Assembly: GCA_904502095.1 (NCBI GenBank)
Contig: CAJGDG010000001.1
Coordinates: 4,914-68,913, forward strand
DNA length: 64,000 nt
Source of the DNA: an uncultured Alphaproteobacteria bacterium
GTDB lineage: Bacteria > Pseudomonadota > Alphaproteobacteria > Rs-D84
Direction of reading: 5' to 3'
The translations under genes and the position numbers were made by a program. Of this stretch, positions 27,954 to 37,300 are shown piece by piece. The notes beneath the pieces were generated by a model that saw only the letters and a program-made list of their open reading frames with translations, ran no database searches and was not told the origin of the DNA. The first letter of the stretch is position 1; each line of letters opens with the position of its first letter.

Positions 27954-29033
27954 TTAATCGATTTTTACAGAAAATATAGTTTGTTGTTTTTCTGTGTCCA
28001 ATGGGTGGTATTGAAATGGCACAGATGCAAAGTCTATGGTTTTCATATCGATACTGCGAATAGTCCGATTGTACATTGTGTGATAATAAATGACTTTGTT
28101 TTTTAAATCTGTCGCGATTGTCCATTGGGTTGCTGCGGGAATATTTGTTGGCGATTTGCCGACCGCGAATTGTACCCCTGATGGTACATCGACATTGTTT
28201 AAAATATGAAAAGCTTGTTCTGCGGATTTTTCGCCGGTTGGTTGGGTCTGTGCAAATGTTTTTAAAAACGCTGCACGAACAAAACGGGAAGGTGGTGTAA
28301 AATCGCCCGGCAGCCCCAAGAACCCAGAACCAGAACCAAAAGAACGTAATGTAATTGGGCCGAATTGTGTTGGACCTGCGCCGCCTGGGTGCAGATTGAC
28401 ATAGTTGTTCAAGTTTGTCATTTGCCATGGAAAGCCCGGAGAATTTGTTAAAACCCCAATTTCGTTTTCATAAAAGTTTGGACGTCCGTCTACGATTTCC
28501 AGTACAACTTGGCGGCCCGATGGTTCGGTTATACGCCAGTGAACGGTTGATGCACTGGGGTCGACGTTTATGATTCTGACATCGTTTATCGCGGCTTTTA
28601 CTTGGTCAATAGTTGAAAAGCGTGACAGTATCCATGATACAACTTGGAAGTCCGCCAAAGAAATATCTTTGGAATTTTCGTTGTATTCTTGATATTTACC
28701 GTAATTTGGGAAATAGAACAGGGCAGCAGACAGACCTGCTTCGTTTGTACCGTCAACGATAAATTCTGGTTCGGCGGCCGCCAGTCCTGCGTACCCATAC
28801 AGCGAAACAAATGACAGGCCGTCCATAGTGCCGTCTGGCAACAGTGATTGTTGATTGTGTCCACGTGGCACAACTACGTACATATTGTTGTTTTCTGCGC
28901 GCGACCAATCCATTGTTCGTGCGACGACGGTTGCGTTATCTTCGGATTTAAGTGTAATGCCTGTACAGGCATTCGCGTTTTGAATCAGTGCGATACACGC
29001 GGCAAGTGTTGCAAAAAGTTTAATTTTATTCAT
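27954..29033 (-). CDS. Secreted choloylglycine hydrolase / penicillin V acylase family protein
   Basis: 359 residues from the ATG at 29033, preceded by AAAGGAGG. The signal peptide ends exactly before Cys23 (NANA|CTGITL), the N-terminal nucleophile of this Ntn-hydrolase family. Family residues follow: ARTMDW (Arg and Asp), FIVDGTNEAGL, LTNSPGFPWQ (Asn) and SRFVRAAF (Arg). Such enzymes cleave the amide of bile-salt conjugates, penicillin V or acyl-homoserine lactones; which one cannot be told here. A periplasmic location is likely, since signal cleavage would expose the nucleophile. Confidence 0.9.
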   Translation of the reverse strand: MNKIKLFATLAACIALIQNANACTGITLKSEDNATVVARTMDWSRAENNNMYVVVPRGHNQQSLLPDGTMDGLSFVSLYGYAGLAAAEPEFIVDGTNEAGLSAALFYFPNYGKYQEYNENSKDISLADFQVVSWILSRFSTIDQVKAAINDVRIINVDPSASTVHWRITEPSGRQVVLEIVDGRPNFYENEIGVLTNSPGFPWQMTNLNNYVNLHPGGAGPTQFGPITLRSFGSGSGFLGLPGDFTPPSRFVRAAFLKTFAQTQPTGEKSAEQAFHILNNVDVPSGVQFAVGKSPTNIPAATQWTIATDLKNKVIYYHTMYNRTIRSIDMKTIDFASVPFQYHPLDTEKQQTIFSVKID

Positions 29034-29141
29034 GGCAAAGCCTCCTTTGGTCTTATATAAATTATTTATAAGTTGGGTATTATTCGCCATAGGAACCTTT
29101 TGGCTGTTAAATTTCTGCGTGCAAAATGTATTCGTGATGCA

Positions 29142-29197
29142 TATAATACGCGGTGCTTGGGGCATAGTTTAATGGTAGAACTCCGGACTCTGACTCC
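29142..29197 (+). pseudogene. 5' half of tRNA-Gln with its -10 box (truncated duplicate)
   Basis: Matches 32343-32398 at 54 of 56 positions: TATAAT, the leader GCGGTGCT, and the tRNA from its first base through the anticodon loop and four bases of the 3' stem. Similarity stops abruptly at 29197; no T-arm or acceptor 3' strand follows. Confidence 0.85.
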
Positions 29198-29383
29198 ACA
29201 TATGCTACACAACAAAAAAATCCCAGATTTCTGCGTATTTTAGCCTGATTTACTAGCAAAATGGCCGTTTAACATTTGTGCATATCACTGCATACAGGTT
29301 GGTTTAAGTTGGTTTGTATATGGTTTCAGTTTTACATATTTTTTACACACAAATTTTGGACTTTATTTTATATCAACAAACAA
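29198..29383. other. Gene-free AT-rich spacer before valS
   Basis: Together with flanks this is about 420 bp without a gene (29034-29451). It holds the half tRNA, the valS promoter and a TTTTACATATTTTTTACAC stretch (29331-29349) that recurs at 32284-32302 on the other side of valS. I see nothing else in it. Confidence 0.6.
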
Positions 29384-29411
29384 TTGACCTTTGCTAAAAA
29401 TATGGTATAAA
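29384..29411 (+). promoter_or_regulatory. valS promoter
   Basis: TTGACC (29384-29389), 16-nt spacer, TATAAA (29406-29411). GGTGG precedes the ATG. Confidence 0.7.
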
Positions 29412-29451
29412 AGACAAGCAGTTTAACAATTAAAAAACTAGGTGGAAAAAA

Positions 29452-32058
29452 ATGAAATACAAAACACAAAAAGAATTAGACAGCCGCCTAGATATTTGCG
29501 CAATTGAAAATAGATGCGCAAATTTCTGGGAGAATACGAACACGTATGCATACGATGCAACTGCTTCTCGCGTCAATTCTTTTGTCGTCGATACTCCACC
29601 ACCAACCGTATCTGGTTCTTTACATGTCGGGCATATTTTTAGTTATACACAAACAGATTTAATTGCGCGCTTTCAGCGCATGTGTGGCAAATCCGTATTT
29701 TATCCAATCGGTTGGGATGATAATGGTTTGCCAACAGAAAGACGCGTTCAAAATTACTATAATATCGCATGTAATCCAAAACTGCCTTATGACCCGGATT
29801 TTACCCCAGCGCATAATCCAGATGATAAATCGCCACGTCGCGAGGTTTCACGCCGCAATTTTATAGAGGCTTGTAAAATATTGACCGAACAAGATGAAAA
29901 GGTTTTTGAAGATTTATTCCGTAGAATTGGGCATTCTTATGATTGGAACTTGAAATATTCAACAATTAGTGATGAGGCAATTAAATTATCACAGGCATCG
30001 TTTATTGATTTGTTTAATAAAGGACATACACGTTCTGTTTATGCGCCAACAATGTGGGATGTGACCTTTAGGTCTGCGATTGCACAGGCAGAGGTTGAAG
30101 ACCGCGAAGTTGATGGTTTTTTTCATGACTTGGAATTCAAAGTTCAAGGATCAGATAAAACATTTGTTATTGCAACAACAAGACCAGAATTATTACCTGC
30201 TTGTATTGCAATTGTTGCACATCCAGATGATGAAAGATATGCGGATTTATTTGGTAAAAATGCGATAGTTCCATTGTTTGATGTGATTGTTCCTATTGTA
30301 CCATCTGAACATGCAGAAAAAGATAAAGGTACAGGTATTATGATGGTCTGCACATTTGGTGATGCCGCAGACGTTGCGTGGTGGAAACAATCTGGCTTGC
30401 CAATTAAACAAATTATTGGACTAGATGGTCATTTGATGGATGTTAAATTTGGCGAAGATGCATTTGAAACATTAAACGAAGATAAAGCCAATAAAAATTA
30501 TTCTCAGTTGACTGGATTGTCTGCCGCAGATGCAAAACGTAAAATCGTTGAGTTATTACGTGCTGATGGTGCTTTGTTAGGCGAACCACGACCAATCAAG
30601 CATTTTGTAAAGTTTTATGAAAAAGGCAATTTGCCATTAGAATTTGTATCTTCGCGCCAATGGTTTATAAAACTGTTGGAACATAAAGATGAATTAGTTG
30701 ATGCAGGTATGAAAATCAACTGGAAACCATCTTTTATGCAGGCGCGTTTTGTTGATTGGGCAAAGAATTTGAATCAAGATTGGTGTATCAGTCGTCAAAG
30801 ATTTTTTGGTGTGCCGTTCCCTGTTTGGTATAAGTTAGATAATGCTGGCAACCCAGATTTTGATAATCCAATTATTGCAGATTTAGACCAGTTGCCTGTT
30901 GACCCAATGAGTATGGCACCACGTGGTTATACAGAAGATATGCGCGGAAAAAATGGTGGGTTTATCGGTGACCCAGATGTTATGGATACTTGGGCAACCA
31001 GTTCATTGACACCACAGTTGGCAATGTCTATTGCGCCAAAGGGGTCGGATTTGTCTTTGCCAATGGATATCAGACCACAGGCGCACGAAATTATCCGGAC
31101 GTGGGCATTTTATACCGTAGCCAAAGCACTATTACATGAAAATAAATTGCCATGGTACAATGCTTTGATAAGTGGCTTTATCTTGGACCCAGATAGAAAG
31201 AAAATGAGTAAGTCCAAAGGCAATGTGGTGACACCTGCACACTTGATAGACCAATATTCTGCAGATGCGGTTCGGTATTGGGCGGCCAAGGCGCGTTTGG
31301 GTATGGATACTGCATTTGATGAAAAAATGATGTCACAGGGGCATAAGTTTATCGTCAAATTGTTTAATGCCAGTAGATTTGTGTTCGGTATAGTCGGCAA
31401 TAGTTCTGTTGTTGCAGAATCTGACTATAAGAAATATATCACAAACCCAATGGATAAGTCTTGGTTGCATACTGTGGCGGATGCGTCTGCAATGGCAACA
31501 CGTGCATTCAATGATTATGATTATGCAACCGCGTTGGATGTAATGGAATCACGTTTTTGGAATTTTTGTGATAACTATTTAGAAATAGTAAAGACCCGTG
31601 CGTATTCAGATGATAGTTCTTCTGCAATTGCGACACTGATGTTCACGATTGATGTATTTGTAAAGCATTTTGCACCATTCTGTCCGTTTATTACCGAAGA
31701 AATCTTTCAATCTAGACCATGGGGAACAAGTGAAAAATCTTTACACAACCAATCGTGGATTATGGAAGAAGACTTTGTTGGCATAACCGCAGATGATAGT
31801 GTTTTATATGATTCAACAGTAAAAGTTGTTTCAGATATTCGTGGTGCAAAATCTGAAAATGGCAAATCTCAGAAAACACCTGTATTATCCATAACAATAT
31901 CTGCGCCAGCACAAATCTGTGATATCTTACGTACAGGCGAAACAGATTTGATAAATGTGGGTAGTGTTGTCCCATCGGGTATAAAATATGTAGATGCGCC
32001 TGAATTTGCGACATCTGATATTGTACTTGATATGGATTTTGTTCAGATAAAAAAATAA
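29452..32058 (+). CDS. valS: Valyl-tRNA synthetase, type 2 (archaeal/Rickettsiales-like)
   Basis: 868 residues. The class I HIGH motif is HVGHIF within PPPTVSGSLHVGHIF; the KMSKS motif is intact. The editing (CP1) domain has TTRPELLPACIAIVAHPDD. The C-terminal anticodon-binding domain follows, but the long C-terminal coil typical of type-1 bacterial ValRS is absent or short. The form matches the type-2 ValS of archaea and Rickettsia, known as an old transfer into this part of Alphaproteobacteria. The gene is isolated between two tRNA-Gln sequences and has its own promoter and terminator. Confidence 0.93.
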   Translation: MKYKTQKELDSRLDICAIENRCANFWENTNTYAYDATASRVNSFVVDTPPPTVSGSLHVGHIFSYTQTDLIARFQRMCGKSVFYPIGWDDNGLPTERRVQNYYNIACNPKLPYDPDFTPAHNPDDKSPRREVSRRNFIEACKILTEQDEKVFEDLFRRIGHSYDWNLKYSTISDEAIKLSQASFIDLFNKGHTRSVYAPTMWDVTFRSAIAQAEVEDREVDGFFHDLEFKVQGSDKTFVIATTRPELLPACIAIVAHPDDERYADLFGKNAIVPLFDVIVPIVPSEHAEKDKGTGIMMVCTFGDAADVAWWKQSGLPIKQIIGLDGHLMDVKFGEDAFETLNEDKANKNYSQLTGLSAADAKRKIVELLRADGALLGEPRPIKHFVKFYEKGNLPLEFVSSRQWFIKLLEHKDELVDAGMKINWKPSFMQARFVDWAKNLNQDWCISRQRFFGVPFPVWYKLDNAGNPDFDNPIIADLDQLPVDPMSMAPRGYTEDMRGKNGGFIGDPDVMDTWATSSLTPQLAMSIAPKGSDLSLPMDIRPQAHEIIRTWAFYTVAKALLHENKLPWYNALISGFILDPDRKKMSKSKGNVVTPAHLIDQYSADAVRYWAAKARLGMDTAFDEKMMSQGHKFIVKLFNASRFVFGIVGNSSVVAESDYKKYITNPMDKSWLHTVADASAMATRAFNDYDYATALDVMESRFWNFCDNYLEIVKTRAYSDDSSSAIATLMFTIDVFVKHFAPFCPFITEEIFQSRPWGTSEKSLHNQSWIMEEDFVGITADDSVLYDSTVKVVSDIRGAKSENGKSQKTPVLSITISAPAQICDILRTGETDLINVGSVVPSGIKYVDAPEFATSDIVLDMDFVQIKK

Positions 32059-32072
32059 TAAGAAAACAATAT

Positions 32073-32100
32073 GAAAGGCGACCTTTTGGTCGTCTTTTTT
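32073..32100 (+). terminator. valS terminator
   Basis: GGCGACC-tttt-GGTCGTC stem followed by TTTTTT. Confidence 0.88.
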
Positions 32101-32130
32101 ATTAAAAAGTAGTGTTCTTTTGAGTGTTTT

Positions 32131-32163
32131 CCAGACCGGCGGACTAGCGGAACAATGGTCTGG
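32131..32163. other. Inverted repeat downstream of valS
   Basis: CCAGACC ... GGTCTGG, 7-bp arms around a 19-nt loop. The rest of the gap 32101-32319 shows no gene. Confidence 0.5.
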
Positions 32164-32319
32164 CAAAATTAAAAGTGTTGGAAAAGTGGCGGTTTTAATG
32201 TAAAATCAAGGCGATGGCAGTTGTTTTTGTACATATTAAATACATATTTTACATGTGTAAAAGTGCTTTCGTTTTGCAAAAAATTTTACATATTTTTTAC
32301 ACGAGTATTAACTTTCTAC

Positions 32320-32348
32320 TTGCATTGAAAATAAAAAAGCCTTATAAT
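32320..32348 (+). promoter_or_regulatory. tRNA-Gln promoter
   Basis: TTGCAT, 17-nt spacer, TATAAT; the tRNA begins 10 nt after the -10. Confidence 0.75.
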
Positions 32349-32358
32349 CCGCGGTGCT

Positions 32359-32432
32359 TGGGGCATAGTTTAACGGTAGAACTCCGGACTCTGACTCCGT
32401 CGGTGTTGGTTCGAATCCAGCTGCCCCAACCA
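32359..32432 (+). tRNA. tRNA-Gln (anticodon CTG)
   Basis: Acceptor TGGGGCA pairs with TGCCCCA and CCA is encoded. D-arm GTTTAACGGTAGAAC, anticodon loop CTCTGAC (CTG), T-arm GTTGGTTCGAATCCAGC. 74 nt. The upstream half copy at 29142-29197 repeats its 5' part. This is the only intact tRNA-Gln seen here. Confidence 0.93.
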
Positions 32433-32437
32433 AAAAT

Positions 32438-32467
32438 TCAACCCGTCACAAGACGGGTTTAATTTTT
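32438..32467 (+). terminator. Terminator after tRNA-Gln
   Basis: AACCCGTC-acaa-GACGGGTT then TAATTTTT. Confidence 0.8.
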
Positions 32468-32660
32468 GGTTCTGTGGTGCGTTGGTTTGTATCATGCAAC
32501 AAAATTTGTTGCGCTGGTTCGACAATGAGTAAGCGAGAACAAACAAAGTGCAGTTCGAGTGCTAACGAATGCCCCGCAGGCATTTTTATGCCGAGGGAAT
32601 CCAGCTGCGGCCGACCAAGATAAACAACCCCACCAACAAAGGCGGGTTTTTGTTTGGATG
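32468..32660. other. tRNA-like debris with terminator-like stems
   Basis: No convincing gene. It contains GAATCCAGCTGC, identical to part of the tRNA-Gln T-arm and acceptor side, followed by GGCCGACCA, as if from a decayed tRNA. A stem AATGCC-ccgca-GGCATT plus T-run lies at about 32564-32584. At 32614-32652, ACCAAGATAAACAACCCCACC continues into a GGCGGG stem; a near copy lies at 33413-33450. Confidence 0.5.
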
Positions 32661-32691
32661 CTAATAATTTCACCGAGTTCGAAAGTTTAAA

Positions 32692-32720
32692 TAAAAAAAG
32701 TGGTGAAAAACCACCACTTT
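32692..32720 (-). terminator. Terminator of the orphan gene
   Basis: Reading minus: AAAGTGGTG-gtttt-TCACCACTTT and a T-run. An outer arm pair GTTCGAAAGT/ACTTTCGAAC surrounds it, so an alternative longer stem is possible. Confidence 0.8.
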
Positions 32721-32724
32721 CGAA

Positions 32725-33153
32725 CTATTTTGTTTTTGTTTGTTTGTGTTTCGCTAAAATTTCACGTCTAACTAACTGTTCTCGTGCCATATAAAAACCA
32801 AAATAGTGATTTTCTAGGTTCTTTGTGTCAGAGAAATAAAACTGATTTCCGGAACCACCACGAGATACACCTGTTACTGCGATTTCTTGTTCTTCTAGTT
32901 TGTCCGAAGAATCAAATGTAACATTTTCAACAAAGGCGTCCCATTCGATGTTTGGGTAGATTTTAGTTGCCAAATATAGGTTCGCACTATTTACGTCAGT
33001 GAAGTGTAACTTTGGCATATCTGCAAATTTTTGTTTATTTCTATTTTTATTGAAAATATTGTATGCAGAATATGCAATACTGGGTTTGTTGTCTTTATCT
33101 ATATACAAGACAACAAAATAAAATTTGGTAAAAAACGGAATTGTTTTTTTCAT
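32725..33153 (-). CDS. Orphan protein in accessory region
   Basis: 142 residues, Asn/Lys/Phe/Tyr-rich. It starts MKKTIPFFTKFYFVVLYIDKD: the first 20 residues are hydrophobic, but the charge pattern is more like a beta strand than a signal peptide. Later stretches include NLYLATKIYPNIEWDAFVENV and FYMAREQLVRREIL. AAAGGAAACC precedes the ATG. More AT-rich than the core genes around it, and bracketed by tRNA-like remnants, so possibly acquired. Unrecognised. Confidence 0.6.
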   Translation of the reverse strand: MKKTIPFFTKFYFVVLYIDKDNKPSIAYSAYNIFNKNRNKQKFADMPKLHFTDVNSANLYLATKIYPNIEWDAFVENVTFDSSDKLEEQEIAVTGVSRGGSGNQFYFSDTKNLENHYFGFYMAREQLVRREILAKHKQTKTK

Positions 33154-33185
33154 TTGGTTTCCTTTATGTTTGTTGCTGTATTTAC

Positions 33186-33214
33186 AAGATAATGTATAAA
33201 CAATGTGTTGTCAA
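33186..33214 (-). promoter_or_regulatory. Promoter with overlapping inverted repeat
   Basis: Reading minus: TTGACA, 17-nt spacer, TATCTT. The -35 is one arm of TTGTCAA-N7-TTGACAA (33208-33228), and a further TTGACAA lies at 33238-33244. The rest of the 350-bp gap to 33504 has only the ACCAAGATAGACAAGCCCGCC stem repeat at 33413-33450. Confidence 0.6.
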
Positions 33215-33450
33215 GCAGTGATTGACAAATAAATAACTTGACAACCGTTTGCAAATGTGTACAATTGTAGTGCGAAGAGAATAAAAGTTGCTGGCAGTTG
33301 CCAGATTTTTTTATTTCTGTGCATATTTCTTGAAATTTTAAATGTCTAATCACTTTGCTAATCTCTTGTCCAAATTCCATCAATTCGGCTCGCGAATTGC
33401 ATGACGAGCACAACCAAGATAGACAAGCCCGCCAATAAAGGTGGGGGGCT

Positions 33451-33479
33451 TTGTCTTTCTTGTTTTTTTGTGATATAAT
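33451..33479 (+). promoter_or_regulatory. Promoter of the small membrane protein
   Basis: TTGTCT, 17-nt spacer, TATAAT with an upstream TG (extended -10). Confidence 0.7.
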
Positions 33480-33504
33480 TCACATAAATAACAAAGGTAG
33501 AAAC

Positions 33505-33915
33505 ATGAAAAGATGGCAAGAATTTTTGTTTTGGGTTGTATGTATTTCTTTGATTGATGTCTTTTTTTTGGGTGTGAAAAATTTGACAGGAATCGTTCTG
33601 TTAAATAAATGGGCGCCTGTTGTGGCTTCGTTTATAATGTTTGTTATTGGATGGATTGGTGTCTGGTTTGCTGTAAAGTCATTAAAGCACAAGCGTACAA
33701 ATACTGAAAAAAAGAATCGGCTGATAACGGGTTTTGTTTGTGTAGTAGAGGTTTGGTCAGTCTTTTTGGTGTTTGATACAGTAGAATATTTCCTGGAAAA
33801 TGATATGTTGCGAAAATCTTATTTTGGCATCATTATCATTGTGTCAATGTTTCTGGGGTGGGCTGCGGCGCGGGTGGAGCCTGTTTTATTCAAACAAAAG
33901 AAAAAACGAAAGTAA
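33505..33915 (+). CDS. Small integral membrane protein
   Basis: 136 residues from the ATG at 33505 (AAAGGTAG upstream). Four hydrophobic helices are visible: EFLFWVVCISLIDVFFL, WAPVVASFIMFVIGWIGVW, ITGFVCVVEVWSVFLVF and FGIIIIVSMFLGWAA. The tail is Lys/Arg-rich (KQKKKRK), suggesting a cytoplasmic C-terminus. No motif recognised. Confidence 0.7.
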   Translation: MKRWQEFLFWVVCISLIDVFFLGVKNLTGIVLLNKWAPVVASFIMFVIGWIGVWFAVKSLKHKRTNTEKKNRLITGFVCVVEVWSVFLVFDTVEYFLENDMLRKSYFGIIIIVSMFLGWAAARVEPVLFKQKKKRK

Positions 33916-33951
33916 TATAGGGGTGTTAGGTTTTAGGCCGAATGTTGTGTT

Positions 33952-33978
33952 AAAAAACGCCCGTTGGGGCGTTTTTTA
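33952..33978. terminator. Terminator between convergent genes
   Basis: AAAAAACGCCC-gttg-GGGCGTTTTTT, symmetric and usable from both sides. Confidence 0.85.
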
Positions 33979-34203
33979 ACGTTCTTTGCCGTCGTATTTA
34001 TAAAGCGCCAAACCCACCAGCATTGCGGCGCCGCCTGCAAGTGCCGTCTTTGCGATTGTTTCGTCGCTGGCGCAATCTTCGGTGCTGATGCCTTGGGATT
34101 GTGCTTCTAATTTATAGTCGTCTGTTCCCGCAGCAAACAGGGCTGCAAAACCGCCGCCAGAAATCAAAATAATACCAAGTGCTTTACGAAATTTCTTTTT
34201 CAT
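33976..34203 (-). CDS. Small protein with two hydrophobic segments
   Basis: 75 residues. The N-terminal basic-hydrophobic segment (ALGIILISGGGFAALFAAG) could be a signal or membrane anchor. A polar middle with one Cys is followed by a second hydrophobic segment (ALAGGAAMLVGLALY) and a charged tail. AAGGAG precedes the ATG. Strong promoter just upstream. Function unknown. Confidence 0.65.
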   Translation of the reverse strand: MKKKFRKALGIILISGGGFAALFAAGTDDYKLEAQSQGISTEDCASDETIAKTALAGGAAMLVGLALYKYDGKER

Positions 34204-34231
34204 GTTTATTGCTCCTTAAATTTCACATTTA

Positions 34232-34259
34232 AATATAGTACAATAAATCGGTTTGTCAA
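34232..34259 (-). promoter_or_regulatory. Promoter TTGACA-N16-TATATT
   Basis: Reading minus: TTGACA, 16 nt ending GTAC, TATATT. Same form as at 44164-44191 and 50316-50343. Confidence 0.8.
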
Positions 34260-34282
34260 GTGTGTTTTTGTGATATTTTGTG

Positions 34283-34310
34283 TTGATAATTTTTTATTAT
34301 GTGGTACAAA
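34283..34310 (+). promoter_or_regulatory. Possible promoter of the Pmp-like autotransporter
   Basis: TTGATA, 16-nt spacer, TACAAA with upstream TGG (extended -10 form). Confidence 0.45.
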
Positions 34311-34350
34311 TTCCTATAAGGAAGGATTTTTTAAAAAAGGAGATGTTTTT

Positions 34351-37300
34351 ATGTCTTGCCCAAAGAATTTATCTGATTTGTTAAAGGTTTGCAGTGTTTT
34401 GCCTGTGTTCGCGGTTTTGCCTGCGATGGCGGAATCGGTGACCGGCCGTCAAGTGATTACAACAGATACGTCTTATACAGATTTGGTGGCGCAAAACATT
34501 GCGTCAACAACAGCGAATAATGGCGGTGTGTTTTATATGCAAGATGTGCCAGATGTTTCTTTGACATTTAATGGCGCGACATTGTTTTCTGGAAATTCTT
34601 TGAATAATGGTGGTATGGGTGGCGCGATTGGTAATGGGTGGCTGTCTTCTTTGACCGGTTCTGGATATACCCAGGGTGGCAAGATAACTTTTGCCGGGGC
34701 ATCAACTTTTGTTAATAACAGCACCAATAACGCAAATGGTGGCGGGGCAATATTTAACTATGGATTGGGCGATGCAAAATCCCCGGATATTGTTTTTAAC
34801 GGTGACGCCAAATTTGATGGAAACAAGGTGACAAAATCTTCAAACAGTGTTTTTTCTGGTGGTGGGGCGATTAATCATCGTGACGGTATGATTGTTTTTA
34901 ATGCCGGTGCAAGTTTTACAGGGAATCAGTCTGCCAGCCAGGGCGGGGCAATTATGTCTGCTGGTGATGTTGCGTTCAAATCAGATGCGTCGTTTGATAA
35001 TAACAGCGCAACAAAAAATGGTGGTGCGCTGGCGATATTGGGCGGAAATGCGACTTTTGAAAAAGGGGCAATTTTTACCAATAATAATGCAGGTGGCGCA
35101 TCTGCGGTTTATATCGCCCAGGCAACAGATATGGTCAAGTTTAATGGCGCAGCAAGTTTTGTTGAAAATACGGGTGTTGGCACATTGTTAAACAGTGCAA
35201 CAAATGCGACGGTTTTGTTCGCAGATGGTGTTGCGTTTGATAAAAACACAAATAAGTCTAATGGCGCGCTGGTAAATGCGGGAAGTGTGCTGTTAACCGG
35301 TGGTGATATGTTGTTTTCAAATAACATTGGTACTAATGGTGGCGGACTGAAAAATTCAGGGAATGTTAGTGTAAACACGGTTGGAAATGTGTTGTTCGAT
35401 TCAAATAGTACGGCTAGCAGTGCTGGTGCATTTGATAACGGTGGAACAGTACAGTTTGTTGCGCCCAATATTGTGTTTACAGGGAACAAGTCTGATGCAG
35501 GATACGGTGGCGCAATCTTTAATTCCGGCGATTTAACAATTGGGGGCGCGGTAAATACTTTTGATAATAATATCGCGGCGGATATTGGCGCAACCAAAAG
35601 TGGTGGTGGTGCAATACATAATCGCGGTAATACCAATACAACCACTTTGATTATTGGTGAACGGGGCAGTATTAATACTTTTACTGCAAATAAATCCAGT
35701 GCGCATGGTGGTGCAATTGTGGCGCGGGCTTTTGATGGAGCGACCGCAAATTCAGAAGTTGTTATAAATGGAGCGACAACTTTTGCTGATAACACAGCGG
35801 ATATGAACGGTGGCGCAATTTGGAATGTGGCAATGCCCAAAGGAGACACAATTGGTAAAACTTCAATTGTGTTTAATGGTGATACTGTTTTTCGCGGCAA
35901 TTCTGCAAATGGATTTGGGGGCGCGTTATACAATAATGATACCGTTGAATTTAATGGAAAAATTGCTTTTTCAGGAAACAGTGCGGGCGAAAATGGTGGG
36001 GCGATTTATAATGCCGGTACATTAGAAATCAATGGCGGTGAATTTATTGGTAATTTCGCAAAAAAATCTGCCGGTGCGATTTATAATGGCGATGGTGGTT
36101 CTTTGATAGTTGATGGGGCGACTTTTACAGAAAATAAGTCGGCTGGTTCTTTTGGTGCGGTTGTGTCGGGTACTGGTGCTGTAAAGACAGAGATTTCAAA
36201 CACCGTATTTCGCGATAATTCAGCAGGTGATGTGGGTGCGTTGGGGTTGTTTTCTGGGGCAACACTGACAAATGTCACATTTGATGATAACGAGTCTGCT
36301 TTACGCGGTGGCGCAATTTCAACACTCGGTGCAGACATTGCTGATAACAAAGATGCGCGTTTGGATATCTTGAAATCAAATTTTGTTGAAAATGAAGCAA
36401 AAACAACAGGTGGCGCAATCGATAATTATCTGTACAGCAGTGTCAAAGATATGACGGCGGTTTATATTGCGGATACTGCGTTTTCAAAAAATCTGGCAAC
36501 GGCGGGTGGCGCAATTTATAACCATGGTGATGCAGACAAATCAGGAAATATTGCGTCAATGCGTTTGGAAAATGTGAACTTTACCGGGAACAAGGCCAGC
36601 GATAAAGGTGGGGCCGTTTATAACGAAGCGGGCGCCGGTATCGTTTTAAGTGGTAAAAACATCTTTTTGGGTAATGCAGCAGGAAAATCCAAGAACGATA
36701 TTTATAATGATGGCGCAATAAAAATTGAAGGTGGCGAAACATCTATCAGTGGTGGTATTTTGGGCGATGGCGTTTTGGATATTGCCAGTGGTGCAGTATT
36801 AAATATCGGGACTGCTACGGTTAATCAATCTTTGATAAACATTGATGGAACGATTAATGCGTCTGTTTTAAACAGCAATGTTCGTGATAATGGAAAATTG
36901 TTTGGTGAAATAACAGGGTCGGGCGTAATTAATTTGGATGTTTCTTCGGTTGGAACTTATAATATATTCAGCGAAGATAACGACATCACAATAAATGTAG
37001 GCAAAGCGTATTTGGTCGAAAACCGTGGTGCAGATGGGGTCGTTGTTTCGACAAAGCCAATCGATACCTTGGTTAAAGATACGGGCGTTTCGGAATCGGC
37101 TGCGGCTACATTGGTTGGCTTGGCAAATTCAACGGATAAAAATGTCCAAAGAATTTCACTGTTGGCACAGCAGGCGTTGAATTCTGGCAAAACAGATGTT
37201 TTGGAAAAAGAATCTGCAAAATTGAATCCTGATGACAATGTTGTTGTTCAGTCTGTTGCGACCGCAACGCATAACCAGGTGTTGTCGTTGGCGGCGGGGC

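Noticed and set aside
32446..32673. 75-codon minus-strand frame after tRNA-Gln
   Set aside because: Runs through terminators and tRNA-like debris; no start signals.
33150..33413. 87-codon minus-strand frame
   Set aside because: Overlaps the promoter and inverted repeat of the orphan gene; no ribosome site and random composition.
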